A stretch of DNA of 64,000 bases from Amphibalanus amphitrite (GCF_019059575.1 NW_024882960.1:1-64000); one strand, 5' to 3'. Numbered from the stretch's first letter, positions 39,221-51,320 are shown. The notes: generated by a model not told the origin, from the sequence alone. Numbers and translations: made by a program.

Positions 39221-40740
39221 TTCTTGGATTCATGCACAATGCACATGTCTGCAGCGGCACTATCTTCAATAATCTTGAGCGTCACCTTCCACGACTTCCA
39301 CAGTTTCCCGAAGCTGGGTATATTGCTGGGTTTAAAATAAGGTTGACTGACTTCTTTTTTCTTCTGTTTTCTTTCCACTTCACAAAAGAAAACTGCTTCC
39401 TTGCCTTGCTGCCTGCGTTTGTGCGAGACTTTTAAGTGTCATGTATTTGATTTAATGCGTATTATCAAAATAAAATGGTTACCTTCTACGGCTATTTCAT
39501 ATTAATCACAATGACTTTATTGTTGTTTGCACTGTTCGAGCAATCGAGATAATATGAGAAAAGTACCTACCTAAGTGATCTGAACCGTGCTGTAAACAAT
39601 AAAAATTAAGTGCACGCTCGCGCTTGTAAATACTCCGGATCCCCTCGAACTTATCCTGAATGCTGCTATAATATTGGTGAACAAATTTATAAATTCTTCA
39701 ACAGAGACACATAAACGCACATAAAATGAAGCATTGCTTCTTTTTACAGGATATGAATGTCGCAGCTGCACCACTTGGGGAAATCTGGCAATTATAGTTT
39801 ATCCCAGTATACCTGAGCTAGTATTATCCTAAATTGTTTTGTTCTCATTTACATGATCTGTTTGCGTCAAATATCAAAACTGGTGCATTAAATGCTATTT
39901 TGAATTTCCGGCTGTTACTTTCATAAAATCAGATGTTTGAAACATGACGAAAAAGCTTTCGTTTCCATATAGTTTTAACTAGGGCTGTCTAGTTGAATAC
40001 TAAATAAATATACCAAGCCCCCGTGACGTCACGATCTGTCCAACCTTATGTTGTAGTAATCTTGGGCTAATGTTGAAGGTATTTGGGAAACGATTCGGCC
40101 CTAGGGCTTTTTGATTTTCCCAGACAAAATTTTACTGAATATTCTGAGGGGAAGAACCAATTTCAAAGAAGATATTTACGAATTGTGTGTTCACTAACAG
40201 CAACAGCAAAAGTAAGTGACTGCGTGTTTACTTACTTTTGCTGTCAACGTAATGCAACTAAACAAGGTTATCGTTCCAATGCCAATGTATTTATTGCTGC
40301 AGAACATGGTCGGAAATCGGAATAATAATTATTTCTACATAATGCACGCAAAAAAAACGATCAATTTAAATGCGTGAAGCATCTTAACATGCCACAATGA
40401 AACATTTGATATTGTTCCAGCTGGGATCCAAGACGCGTTTGATTCAGCGTTTCACCCAATTTTCAGTTTTCCTCACGGTTTCCTCACTCCTGCTGGACTC
40501 CATATCTTTATTCTAACTTCTGGCGCTTCACCATCTTCATCCTCAGCTTTTTCAAACCCTAAATAAGGGGGAAGTAGGAATTTCATCTTTCATACTCAAC
40601 GCAGCCCAATAATGAAAAACACAAAAAATAATCACGGTGACTATAAATATGAACATAGTACTAATATAATATTAACACAATATTAAGATTAAAGTGTAAA
40701 ATATCAAATGAATATGATATTAACTGTTGCACCGGTACGG
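39221..40740. other. Intergenic with one perfect 14-bp-stem hairpin
   Basis: CAGCAAAAGTAAGT at 40204-40217 and its inverse at 40230-40243 form a hairpin with a 12-nt loop. No gene is recognised. The stretch is AT-rich. Confidence 0.5.
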
Positions 40741-40908
40741 CATGTGGTAAATCTCTTCCCAACCTTGGGCTGTGAAAATGCAGTTTTATTCACCTCGGTT
40801 TTTGGCTACGGACCTCGTGCCTACCGGCACTCGGTCCTCCGCACAAAAACCTCGGTGAATAAAACGCATTTTCCCAGCCCCGGTCGGGAATATATATTCC
40901 CACATCAC
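40741..40908. repeat. Foldback (snap-back) element, about 168 bp
   Basis: The two arms, about 40741-40806 and 40843-40908, are imperfect inverses. CACCTCGGTTTTTG and CAAAAACCTCGGTG-type words face each other, as do TTTTATTCACC and GGTGAATAAAA. A central GC-rich loop lies around CTACCGGCAC. The structure is that of a hairpin MITE. The target duplication is not resolved. Confidence 0.8.
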
Positions 40909-41479
40909 ATAAAACACCAAAACGAAAACATTAGCATACCAACACGTTAGGCGACACGGGCGGACATCGATAGCAGCGCCTCTATCGGTCACTAGGGAAA
41001 GCTGGGCTGTAGGCGACGAAATACCGGCTGAGTTGTCACAAGTTAAATAGGTGTATAGACATCCTTCTTGTGAAAAAGTTGAACTTTTGCCTTCAATATT
41101 TCTACAGGCAATTTTAGAAGTGCCTTCACATAGATTACAAAACCGTTTAAATTATTTTATTCACTTCAAGCCTTCTCTATTGTTCTTGATGATGCGGGAA
41201 CTATTTCTAATTAGTGTTTCTAGCTTAGTAAAAGAACATATTTCGCAAACGATGAAAAAAGCATAAATGGAAGATTTTAAATGCAATTTTCTGTAACAAA
41301 TAATGGTAAATTCTCTACACATCAAGGAAAAGGTGCATGCTAACTGATAATTTAAAGTTCTTGGGGGCAGTTGGTTTCTTCTTTTCTTACGTCGCCCCAA
41401 TGGCCGCGAATACACTTGTGATAACGCCTATCGACACCATGAAAAATATGGAGAGCACAACACAACACGGTAACCATGC
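40909..41479. other. Intergenic, no gene recognised
   Basis: AT-rich sequence with no supported feature. Confidence 0.45.
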
Positions 41480-41954
41480 TTAAAGGGACCCTCCCACCTT
41501 CAAAAAAGTTAATGAATTGGCATGAAAGTGATGTCGCTCGGTTCAGAAAGAGCAAAAACGAATATCTACCAAATTTCATCGAAAAATATTCACCGGTTTT
41601 CAAGATATTAGACTTTTACTTTTGTTTACTTTTTGGGATCTCCGCTGTTCCTAGCGACTTTATTTGAAAGTGCGGCATTTGTTGCGCGCAAAGCAGCATA
41701 TACCACCGCGTGGTACAAAACGTTTTAGTCAAACATTTAACGGACGTTCGAAAGCCTGATGACGTCATCAGATTCCCGTAATGGTTAAGAGATAGGGACC
41801 ACGCTGGTCCCACCCTGCAAGTAAAGGGAAGGAATTTCTTGAACACCATAAAGCTGCGGGGGTTGCGACCAAGATAAATGGTGGTTTCTGAGCCTGGCCG
41901 CAAACTTGGCTATCTCAACTCAAAACTAATGTTAAGGTGGGAGGGTCCCTTTAA
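41480..41954. mobile_element. MITE copy 2, TTAA-bounded, 475 bp
   Basis: It has the same termini and same first roughly 245 bp as copy 1, and the same last roughly 45 bp (GGCTATCTCAACTCAAA onward). The central roughly 180 bp is unrelated and contains TGATGACGTCATCA near 41758-41771. It ends 20 bp before the mariner fragment. Confidence 0.88.
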
Positions 41955-41974
41955 CATAACCATGTGTACATATA

Positions 41975-42597
41975 CAGGGTGTTGCAGGTAAATTGGGAAT
42001 TTTCAGACCTAATTTCAACATGCTATTAATACGGTGAATGAAAACATAGAAAGTTGAAACTTCGCACGTGTATTGTGTCATGTACGCACAGCCTTGTCAC
42101 TCGATGTGACCGCCGTCGGCGTCCCGCACCCTCTCGAGACGGCGCCGGAAAGCGGAGCACGCGCGCCGGGCCTCGTCCTGGTCAATGGTGCTGACTGCCT
42201 TCCTGATGGCCTTCTTCAGGTCAGAAACGTTGGCATGAGTGGTCGAGTTGGACTTCTGTTCTACCACGCCCCACATCCAGAAGTCGCATGGATTCAAGTC
42301 AGGCGAGTTGGAGGGCCATATGTCCTTGGGTACATAGAGGGGGATCCTCTGGCTCAGGAAATCTTGCACCCTCTGGGAAGCATGTGCTGGGGCGGAGTCT
42401 TGCACCAGCATGACTTTGCTCAGGTCATAGTATTTCATCATCCAGGGGATGAGAGACTCCTTCAGGATGGTCAAATACGCGTCAGTGTCGATCATCACAC
42501 CAGCAGGTATGAAATGTGGCGGCATTATGCGGCCATCACTTGCGACGGCCCCGAATACCATCACTGATGCCGGATTTTTGCCTTTCATGTAGGGAGC
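41975..42597 (-). mobile_element. 5'-truncated mariner-type transposon
   Basis: The 3' terminus CAGGGTGTTGCAGGTAAATT follows a TA at 41973-41974. About 120 bp of non-coding 3' end precede the transposase stop codon. The transposase homology stops near 42597, where the sequence changes to unrelated DNA, and no second inverted end is found. The copy therefore lacks its 5' half. Confidence 0.75.
42097..42597 (-). pseudogene. Mariner-family (DD37D-type) transposase, C-terminal part
   Basis: Mariner transposases cut and paste DNA at TA sites using a D,D,D triad in an RNase H fold. Here the conserved part starts at KGKNPASVMVFGAVASDG and runs to the usual family C-terminus (SAFRRRLERVRDADGG, then HIE and stop). 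Counting from the methionine at 42687, the second catalytic Asp is residue 97 in VQDSAPAH. The third is residue 135 in SPDLNPCDFWMW, 37 residues later, which places it in the DD37D group. The N-terminal helix-turn-helix region and the first catalytic Asp are missing, so the product cannot be active. The roughly 30 residues before the conserved part are unrelated readthrough. The remaining frame has no stop, suggesting fairly recent truncation. Confidence 0.9.
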
Positions 42598-44459
42598 TCC
42601 CAACATTCGTACCCAACCATCTATTCCCCTCCAAACCAACCTCCACTCTAAATTCCTGCTCGCCGATCTCGGCACCCTCTGTGACATCAGACCTCGTCAC
42701 CAGCGGAGCCGCCGCGCCCGTGCCGCGTGCTGCATGTCGTGTAAGCACAATCGACGCTGCCGCTCTGCGATTCATAGGTCGTGTCTTATTCAGCCGAGGT
42801 CGTGACGGAGGGTCGGACGCGCCTGGTCGGAGCCCGTCACTGCTCGTCCGAATGGAACCGCTTCAAATACGCCGACACCAAACGGGACAGGAATATCCGC
42901 GGCCGAGCGAGCGACGTGCGGTGGCGAGCGCGCTGGGTGTTCGAAAATGGGACGCTGGGTGATTTTCGGCTCAAACAGGAAATAAATAGATTGGAATATT
43001 TTTGGTGTTCGGTATTTATTCAACACAATAGTTCATAGCGCGGGGATCGGCAAGTGTTTGGTACCGTCCTGGGTTGTTTGCTATGCCAGAGTCGATCATT
43101 TGAGAAAGGGCTATCATTTGCAAATAGAAACATGTTTGATAGTTGATCGCTCGTAAATACGATTCGCACACGAACACCAGTCATCCTGATTCCTGCTACC
43201 TTTACAAATAAGTGTATGTACTTGCGTGTAATAAAAATAGCTTAACTTCTAACGGAGGTAACCCAAATCTATGGGTAAGGTTCGTTTCTGCAAACCAAGG
43301 ACATCATCATGCCTCGCTGCCCAATGGAAAGTTTGTGCCGGCCTGCTTCTGTAACTTCAAGGCATCCTCCAGAATCTTGTGCTCATAAAGCATGCAACTG
43401 TTTTGAGCAGTGAATTTAGATGCAATTTGCCAAGCTGCGCGCACAAATTGCAACAGATGACGGTACTTCACTGCGAGAAGGAAGACGTCAAAAAACCAAT
43501 TTCGCTGAAATTCAACGCTGACAATATTTTTTCATTATAATTTAAAGACATGTCATCTGTCATGCTGAGGAACCCCATGACCTTTCACTAAGATCCGCCA
43601 CTGTTATCAGGTATCATCCCCATGCATAAGCCTTCGTAATAAGTGACTCCTTGCGACGTATCCTAGTTGACTCAATCCGCCTGGGTGTAATTGATTGTCA
43701 TCCAGCATGTACGTGAAAAGAAGAAAAGGCTCACCTTTTCATGACAAGATACAATTTACCAAGATATCAAAACGTCACCTAGCTAAGAGTTTCTGCAAAG
43801 CAATGTTTTGGGACTAAGTGTTGATTTGCACAGTGTCTTTCTATGATTACTGTACGCTGTCTGAGTCTGTCGTCCTCTTCGCACTCACATTTTTCTCTGA
43901 TGCACATTTTCATCTGTTTGCTGATACCCAAGCCTGTGGATGTTACGATTAGCAAGATAAGCCCCCGCTCAGCTTAAGCACATGTAATCAAGGCGCTTGC
44001 CGGTCTGTCGCCTCCGTGACCGTCAGAATATAATCCCGCGAACACCACTTTACTCTGACCCGACATTCATTTAGCAGAGAACAAGTTAAGACTGTCATAA
44101 AGTTCCCCAGTCGCAGCGCTCGTAAGTCCCAACAAGTTGATAGTCTACAGGAAAAACACGGAGTTCCTCCATGCCGGACTCAATTCCACAGTTCATCGGA
44201 ACATTGTCCGGTGGCGTGCCGATCCTGCCCAAATTGGTCACTTGCCTCGTGTAATCCTGAAATCACGCACGGGGTGCACTCGTGTCACCAGCTGTAGGAA
44301 AATGTAATCAGGATAAGCGGGTGTCACGATATCCAGGAGACTTCTGCGCTGTATGTAGCGACAGTACTGAGCACCTTCGTCAGTCTGAGTGTTTTGATAT
44401 AGGGCAATGGTTGAGGAAGCTGCTTACTTCGCCCTGGCTTTTAGAGCTTTGTGCTTGCC
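42598..44459. other. Intergenic, no gene recognised
   Basis: GC-rich to about 42960, then mixed. No host gene, repeat or RNA is supported. Confidence 0.45.
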
Positions 44460-47180
44460 TAAATTGTATGTATTTGTATTGTATTTTACATTTAAGAGCG
44501 ATCCACATACAAAGTGCGGGGCGATTACTGCTCAGAATCCGTATCCGCGGTTGCTAATCTAATCATTCAAAACAGTTGCACATTCACTCACGTCAAAACA
44601 AGGACAAAACACTCTCAGGACAGCCTCATCGCTTTTACCCACCCCTATCCTATTGGTCAGCGACGATGTGCTGATTCATCGTCCACGATTGCGGCTTTAA
44701 CAGCGCGGGCGAAGCGGGCGGGAGGCAGCTGCGACAGGTGAGGTGGCAGGCTGTTCAGCAGAGCTGCAGCTCGATAGCCAAACCGACGCTTGCCCGTTTC
44801 CAGCCGTGGACGGGGAAGATGGAAGAGGTGATCTTGCCTGGATGGTCTCTCGCGGATAGCGCTATTAGCGACGAACAGGGCTGCTAGTTGCTCAGGTTCA
44901 CGGCGCTGTATGACCTTGTGTGCGATGACAAGGGTGTGGAAATCGGACATACCGCGCGGGGACAACCACCCGAGTTTTGTTCGCAGGTCGGAGACATGGT
45001 CAAATTTACGGCGGCCGAAAATAACTCTAGCGGCGAAGTTAAGAATTTTTTGGAGTCGATCGAAATTTTTTTGGGACCCATTACCATAAACTGAAAGGCA
45101 GTACTGGATACGCGATACAACGAGTGCCGTCACGAGCGTTCGAATGATGCCATCTGGGAGACAGTGGCGCGCATGTGAAAGACCAATCAACAGTCCCGTA
45201 CACCGGCGGCAGAGTTCAGAGACGTGTGCGTCCCATGACATAGTGCTGTCAAAAGTGACGCCAAGGTTCCCGACTTGTGCGCAGGGTTGCAACGCTGCGT
45301 TGCGGAATGGTACTCTAAAGTCTGGTAATTTACGAAGATTTTGACGAGTGCCAAATACAATAAGCTGTGTTTTACTTGCGTTCACTTTGAGGGCGTTAGC
45401 GCAAAACCAGTCGTTGAGAGACGCGAGCGAGTCCTCCATGCGCGAGATGAGAACTTCGAGGTCCCGAGCTGGACCGCTAACCAATACTTGAGTGTCATCG
45501 GCATACTGAAACACTTTTGCGTCGCCCGCGTATAGCGATAAGTTGTTAGAGAAAATGGTGAAAAGAAGCGGCCCTAACGCAGAGCCCTGGAAGACACCCA
45601 TGGCATTAGAAAGAGGTCTAGACAGCACTCTACGTCCGGATACATCTTTCAAAGACACGCTCTGAGTGTGTCCATGTAGATAGGCGGCGAACCAGGAAAT
45701 TTCAATGCCGTGTAACATCAGTTTTTGCATCAGAAGATCGTGGTCAATCACGTCGAAACATTTACTGAGATCGAGAAGGCATAGCATTGACAAATCCCCC
45801 CTATCAGTGGCGGCCAGGATGTGTTCAGTGACAGACAGCAACGCGGTTTCCGTGGAGTGCCGGGGGCGGAAGCCGTGCTGGGAGGATGCCAGAAGGTGAT
45901 TATGGGAGAGGTAGGCGTAGAGCTGCTGATGGACAATGCGTTCAACTACTTTCATGATTACAGGAACTAGGGAAATGGGTCGGAAGTTTGCGGGGTCTGA
46001 AGGGTTACCAGACTTGAACAGAGGGTGAACTATGGAATGTTTCCATGAATCGGGGATGTCAGATTGGATTAAGCAGGTATTGATAATATGCAGGATGACA
46101 CCACCAATAGCGGGGAATCCGAATTTCAGCATGCGGACACAGATGTTATCGGAGCCGCAGGCACTCGAGTTACGCATGCTGAAAATAATCCGCTCGAGCT
46201 CCCCCAGTGTTATCTCACGAAGTTGAAAACTGCATGCGCCGACACGGGTGAGACGCACATCCAAATCGGTGGGAGTGTTTTGGGCTAGGATCTCGTCAGC
46301 GACACGAGGACCGACAGATACAAAAAATGAATTTAAATCATCGGCAGATAGATCGGGCTGGACGTCTGGGCCGTCCTTCTTCGCGGCTACCACTGACCTG
46401 ATGCACTGCCAAACTTTGTTGGGGCCCCGCTCCCCAATTTCCCTCCGTATCTCTATTCGCCTGTCTCGACGCACTGCCGCCCGGACTGAGCGGTTTAGGT
46501 CTCTGTATTCGCTCGAGTTGCGGCCTAGATGGCGAAGCGCAGCGCGACGTTGAGACATGAGGTTACGGGTGGCGGCGGATACGGGAGGAGCGGTCGGGTT
46601 ACGGATAGACACACGCTTGATTGGGGCATGGGCATCAAAAACAGGTACGAAGAACGACAAGAAAGCATGCCACTTGTCACTGACAGTTTCGGCAGAGAAA
46701 ACATAATCCCAGTCGACATCGAGTAAGTCGTGATACAGTGCAGGGTGATCTAGGCGCTTAAAAGAGCGAGATGAGATAACGGCGGGCTTTTGACGCACTT
46801 TCGGCACATTGACAATCACGTCGATGATTTTATGGGGACTGAAGTGACAATAATTAACGTTGGTGTCACACACAAGTTCGCGTTTGTTAACAATACATAC
46901 ATCCAATAGAGAGCCGGAGGTAAAAGTTGGATTTGTTACTAGTTGATCTAAAGAATAATTCGATAAGAAGCTGATCAGATGTTGAGACGCGCGGAAACTC
47001 GGCCCCTTCAATAGGTCACAGTTGAGGTCCCCGCAGAGAACGAACGGAACTCTGGGGTAATCGTACTAAACATAAGCAAGGCAAAGTTCTGAGTATTCAT
47101 GTTCTGTCATGAATTGAGGAAAATATCGAATATAAAAGTGCATGTATACCAGCAAAAAACGAGTGAACACTTTTTAGCTG
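44460..47180 (-). mobile_element. Non-LTR retrotransposon, CR1/L2-like, 5'-truncated
   Basis: The element reads on the minus strand. Its 3' end appears to lie near 44460-44500, where the 3' untranslated part finishes in a TACAA/AATACA-type simple tail. The 5' end fades at about 47180, in the middle of the endonuclease domain, which fits the usual 5' truncation of reverse-transcribed insertions. ORF1 and the N-terminal endonuclease are absent. Confidence 0.85.
44657..47065 (-). CDS. Non-LTR retrotransposon ORF2 (endonuclease C-terminus plus reverse transcriptase)
   Basis: ORF2 of CR1/L2-type elements nicks target DNA and primes reverse transcription there. The frame is open from 47065 to the stop at 44657. 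Counting from the leucine codon at 47011, residues 1-70 and the few residues before (VLCGDLNCDLL, then FTSGSLLDVCI and FSPHKIIDV) are the end of an APE-type endonuclease. Reverse transcriptase motifs follow: FRPISLVP (343-350), HGFRPRHSTETALL (379-392), LDLSKCFDVIDHD (413-425), GVFQGSALGPLLF (472-484) and the active site FQYADDTQ (501-508). The expected Pro in GVPQGS is Phe here. The C-terminal part (about 560-784) is the family's usual tail. A TAG at 47066-47068 interrupts the frame. Upstream codons in the same frame (to about 47175) still look endonuclease-like. The element is probably dead but only lightly decayed. Confidence 0.93.
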   Translation of the reverse strand, partial: YDYPRVPFVLCGDLNCDLLKGPSFRASQHLISFLSNYSLDQLVTNPTFTSGSLLDVCIVNKRELVCDTNVNYCHFSPHKIIDVIVNVPKVRQKPAVISSRSFKRLDHPALYHDLLDVDWDYVFSAETVSDKWHAFLSFFVPVFDAHAPIKRVSIRNPTAPPVSAATRNLMSQRRAALRHLGRNSSEYRDLNRSVRAAVRRDRRIEIRREIGERGPNKVWQCIRSVVAAKKDGPDVQPDLSADDLNSFFVSVGPRVADEILAQNTPTDLDVRLTRVGACSFQLREITLGELERIIFSMRNSSACGSDNICVRMLKFGFPAIGGVILHIINTCLIQSDIPDSWKHSIVHPLFKSGNPSDPANFRPISLVPVIMKVVERIVHQQLYAYLSHNHLLASSQHGFRPRHSTETALLSVTEHILAATDRGDLSMLCLLDLSKCFDVIDHDLLMQKLMLHGIEISWFAAYLHGHTQSVSLKDVSGRRVLSRPLSNAMGVFQGSALGPLLFTIFSNNLSLYAGDAKVFQYADDTQVLVSGPARDLEVLISRMEDSLASLNDWFCANALKVNASKTQLIVFGTRQNLRKLPDFRVPFRNAALQPCAQVGNLGVTFDSTMSWDAHVSELCRRCTGLLIGLSHARHCLPDGIIRTLVTALVVSRIQYCLSVYGNGSQKNFDRLQKILNFAARVIFGRRKFDHVSDLRTKLGWLSPRGMSDFHTLVIAHKVIQRREPEQLAALFVANSAIRERPSRQDHLFHLPRPRLETGKRRFGYRAAALLNSLPPHLSQLPPARFARAVKAAIVDDESAHRR

Positions 47181-48680
47181 ATAACTCTTACCGAAACAAA
47201 AAGAATCCAGTCATCCATGAACCACCAAACAACACATGAAGTTCAGCATTTCCCGCATTATACTCGTGGGCCGAGTGTCCGGGTGCCGCCGAGAGCCGGG
47301 TGGTCGACTGCTATCCGACAGCCAAGAGTTACAGCCCCTCGCCGGCGAGCCGGCCGAGTCCCCGGGGCTCCGGCTGGTGCAGGTCGCTCCCAGCGGTGTC
47401 GGAGTCGGGTCGGTGGGCGGTCGGTGGTCAGCCACATGTCATTCTCGGCTCCCCAGCTGGTGTCTGACGTCCGGCGGTCACTGACCTACCCTGTCGGCCT
47501 CGCGCTGTGATTCCGCAGGCTGGATCACTACCTATCGCAGAGCCTACCCTGTCGGCCTCGCGCTGTGATTATCCGGCTAATATGTACCGCAGGCTGGAGC
47601 ACTTATACCTATCTCAACCATGTCATTCGGCTGAATTACCAAGCGTTCAAGTCTGCCCTTTCCAGGTCTGCTAAGACTAGTTTCTCAAGCTTCCTTCACC
47701 TTTTCTTCATGCTCCGTTTGGTTCCATTCCACATGTGTTGTCGCTTGTTCTCACAGCTTTATTCATATCCCAATGTCAGCTAACTCATGCTTAGCTCTAA
47801 ACCACTTATGTCTAGCTCCATCTAATCTATGTCTATTGTCAGTTCGATCCAAATACCGACCGTCCAGTCCGGCCAGTGTGGCCCCGGCCCGGCGCCCTCC
47901 AGTCGAGATCCGCTCCCTTCAGGCCGGCCGGGCGTCCATCCCGGCTCGCTGTGGCGTTCATCCCTCGTCTGGCCAGCGCTTCGGTCAGCAGCAACAGTCT
48001 GATGGTGATCAATTATTCGGAGACCCAGGCCGCCGGTCGGCCGGCCGTCAGGCGGCGCGCATGCGGCTGGCGCGTGCCGCGACTGACAACCAGCTCGGCG
48101 CCCTCCGGCCGGTTCGGCAGACGTGGACGCAGAGCCAATTAGCAGGCCCAGCGGGGCAGACAAGAGGCACTTCACTCGTCTTTTATTGCCGGCTGTCAGG
48201 TGGGCAGTCGGCCGTCGCTCTCCGGCCGTCACCGCGAGCCCAGCGGTCCCGGACCCGGTCTCCGGCCGGTGCGCGGCGCTCGCGGCGGACCGGGGAGAGC
48301 AGAAGACTCCGCTGAAGATTCCGGTGAAGAGTCACAGGGTGTTGGAGCGAGACACTGACCGCATCGACATGCGGGGTCATGGAGGTGCAAAGTTAGAGCG
48401 TGGACGTGCCTCGGGCGGTCTGAAAAGTGACGCCCACGTGAGTACCATCCGTCGAGAGCAGGAGCGACTGATTATCTTGGCGGCGAATTCCGCGGCCGCC
48501 GACCGCACCAAACTTGTTCGTCCCGTGATGGATAGTCTTCGGCGCGGCGTTCAGGGAACGCGCCGTCGCGGTCGGGCCGGGTTTATTCGCCACGTGAACC
48601 GGCCCGTCGGCTGTCGGTTCCGGTCAACCGGTGACAGATGGCCGCCAAACGGAACCGGTGTGCTCAATGTGCGGTGGGCC
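47181..48680. other. CpG-rich block with a 58-bp-period duplication
   Basis: CpG-dense at about 47270-47500 and 47860-48640. Inside, CCTACCCTGTCGGCCTCGCG and the bases following it occur at 47485 and again at 47543 (58 bp apart), with GCAGGCTGGA also repeated. Long open frames on both strands follow the GC content. None shows a recognisable domain. Confidence 0.5.
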
Positions 48681-51320
48681 GGCATAATTTGTAACGTTTC
48701 CTTTTATTGCAACAATCAAATTACTTTGTGTGAAGTTATGTTTATCACGGAAATGTTGCAAGCTTAGGAAAAGGGTGATTGTTCGAGCAACTGCACGCCC
48801 AGACCCGTCAGATTTGCATTTAGTACAATCGAACACAATGCATTAGTGCGTGTCAAGTGAGCCATAAGCAATGTGCATGCTTTATTTTGAACCGAAGGAT
48901 GCGTAGGTATAATTATTTTATTCCGACAACACATGCACTAAAATAAAGTCTCTACACACCATACACAGAGAGTCTAAAAATTACCGCGTCAAAGAACACA
49001 TGTGATTTATAATCCGTCTGTCACTGCGTATGTATCATCTGGAGACATATGATCGGTTGTCATGCGTTGCGTGTGCACTCGGCAGGGACCAGGTTTCACC
49101 CAGGTCCACTTCAATGGTATTTGTGTCAGCGGCACCTCATCAGCGTCCCGCGGTGCGCTGCCGGTGTTTGCGGGAAGCTCAGACAGTGAGCGTCATCAGA
49201 CATGTTGGCACAGCGTCAGAGTGTTGGCCGTGCCTTGCCTGACTCCTTGTAGTTGTCCCCGAGTACTTTGATTTGCTTTCGCTAGTGCGACATCCTGAAG
49301 TAGCATCTGTGTCAGTCCAGACGGACGGACAAATTTGAACAGAAAATGTCCTCCAGCACGCTCGCAAAACACAGACAAAAACGGAACAAAATAACAAGGG
49401 TTTGGTCGCTAGGGTTTTTAGTTTATAAGTCTGACAATAAATGCCTATTCTTGCATAACACTGAAATATAAATGTTAAGCTTAGACACGCTTATGTAGAT
49501 ATTCTTGTTCGTGTTAGTTACAAGCGTTAAAAAGTTACTGATGGTTTGGTAACTATGATTTGCTAAACCTCACAATGCTCTATGTATGTACAGATAGAGA
49601 AGCCTGCTAGAGACTTCTATATAACTTTGTAGTTTGTATAACTAGTTCTGCATTGAAAAATTTTTAGGTCAACAAATCATCGGGCATTACAACTTTACTT
49701 CTGCTGCATGCCCATCGATATTTATGTAAGTGTTATTTGGTCGAAAATAGGTTTCAAGGAAGCAGGTGTGTGTTAATTATTTAGTAATGATTATTTTCCA
49801 GCAGAATTATTCACAGTCAAAATTTATCCATGCCAGGCCTGTTCATGCTGTAGTTATATTTCTTGCAGCGTGTATCATTTAAAGGTAGAGTATTCTAACC
49901 TTGATAAAAGCTGATCGTGTATGTTATATGTATGCTTTACGGAGCCTACAAAGAGAGCGCCAAGCCTCATTTTCATATTACGCGTCGTAGAACGTGGTAC
50001 ATGTATGCTAAATGTTACATGTTCTGGGAAAAACTGGCGTGATTCAAAAAATGTCACGATGTCTCGCTGAAAAATGCATAAACCCTTACAAAACACGGTA
50101 ACTGCAATAGATCTTGCAATAGATGGAACAGATGTTACAAAAGGATCGATTGTCCAATGTGTGTTGCCGGCTCTTATGGCGATCATGCAATTAAGAATAA
50201 AAAATTAACAGCTATAACTGATGGTGGATGTGTAGTCACTGTGTAGTGCTTTATTTTACATGTAACAGGGTGTGAGCATATACTTCACGTTATCACGTTA
50301 TTACGTTATTTGAGTTGCAATTAAACTCCTATGATACAAAAACATCTATATGAGAAATGTCCGAGTGCAATTCGCTTTTTATGATTATATCACCACGAAA
50401 CAGCTTTTTCAAGGGCCCCACGTCATGTTTGCATGATATTGCAACAAGTGACCAGCAACTGATTGCTGTAACAACTGTACATTGTATTCTAACCGAATAA
50501 ATATAACACTTCAAAGAGCATGTAAGATTTCTGTCACATGTCTTGGTACTTGTGTACGCATGGAGACGTTATGTTTCCTAGTATTAGCTCAACATTTCCG
50601 AGTAGACGTACGGGCTCGTGTGTCTTGAAGTTACCTGTCGAAGTTACCACCGCGCCGCATAGTTAAGGCTGTATACCTCCCTGGATGAACGGCTTGGAAA
50701 GACTAACAGATTTGCTACAGTCGTCTTTGCCTTGGTCAAATAAGGGCAACGAGTGCAGAAGTGAGACAGAGTGAAGTAGGCCCAAGCAACCCACCCACCC
50801 GTTGGAGTGGCAAATCGCGTTTTTTTTTTCATTCATTCACATAAGTTCACCACCGTTTTCGATACGATTCTAACTCTCCCGTGCTTTTTTTTTTTGAATT
50901 TTGCTCCCGACAGGCCGAGGCCCTGGTCGGGGTAGGGGGAAGTTACTAGCTGGCAATTAGCCAGATCTTCCGTTTTACTTTACTTTAATGCCGGCTATGT
51001 TATTCCGGCCCAAGGCAATATCAAGAGCAAAGTTTACGTTAGACCGGCTCATGTGACGTCCGGTGGGAGCAAGTGCAAGGGAAAGCCAGAAAGGGTGCCA
51101 GAGTGGCAGTGCCGAGAGGGATTTTGAGTACTTACATTTCTTGCTGCTGAAGCTTGATGCTGAAATGTGGTAGTGTTGTAATGTGTGCTGTTGTTGTGTT
51201 GTGAGTTCCACCAGGGAAGTCCTAACTAGAAAAACCTGGTGCCTATCTTAGAGGGCAAAACCTGTGCGCTTTTGCCAAATTGCACAGGAAAAATCCCTTT
51301 GCTTTGATATTACGTTACGT
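48681..51320. other. Intergenic, no gene recognised
   Basis: AT-rich and unique-looking. Short open frames only. No supported feature. Confidence 0.45.

Noticed and set aside
39073..39435. 120-codon frame with repeated IYDL/IYDP words
   Set aside because: The repetition follows the GATC-rich DNA repeat, not a protein repeat.
47773..48767. Host proteins encoded by overlapping frames of 130-214 codons
   Set aside because: High GC lowers stop frequency on all frames. No domain, codon bias or splice support is seen. The same reasoning applies to 1688-2299, 12049-12829, 17820-18293, 24270-24674 and 55286-55663.
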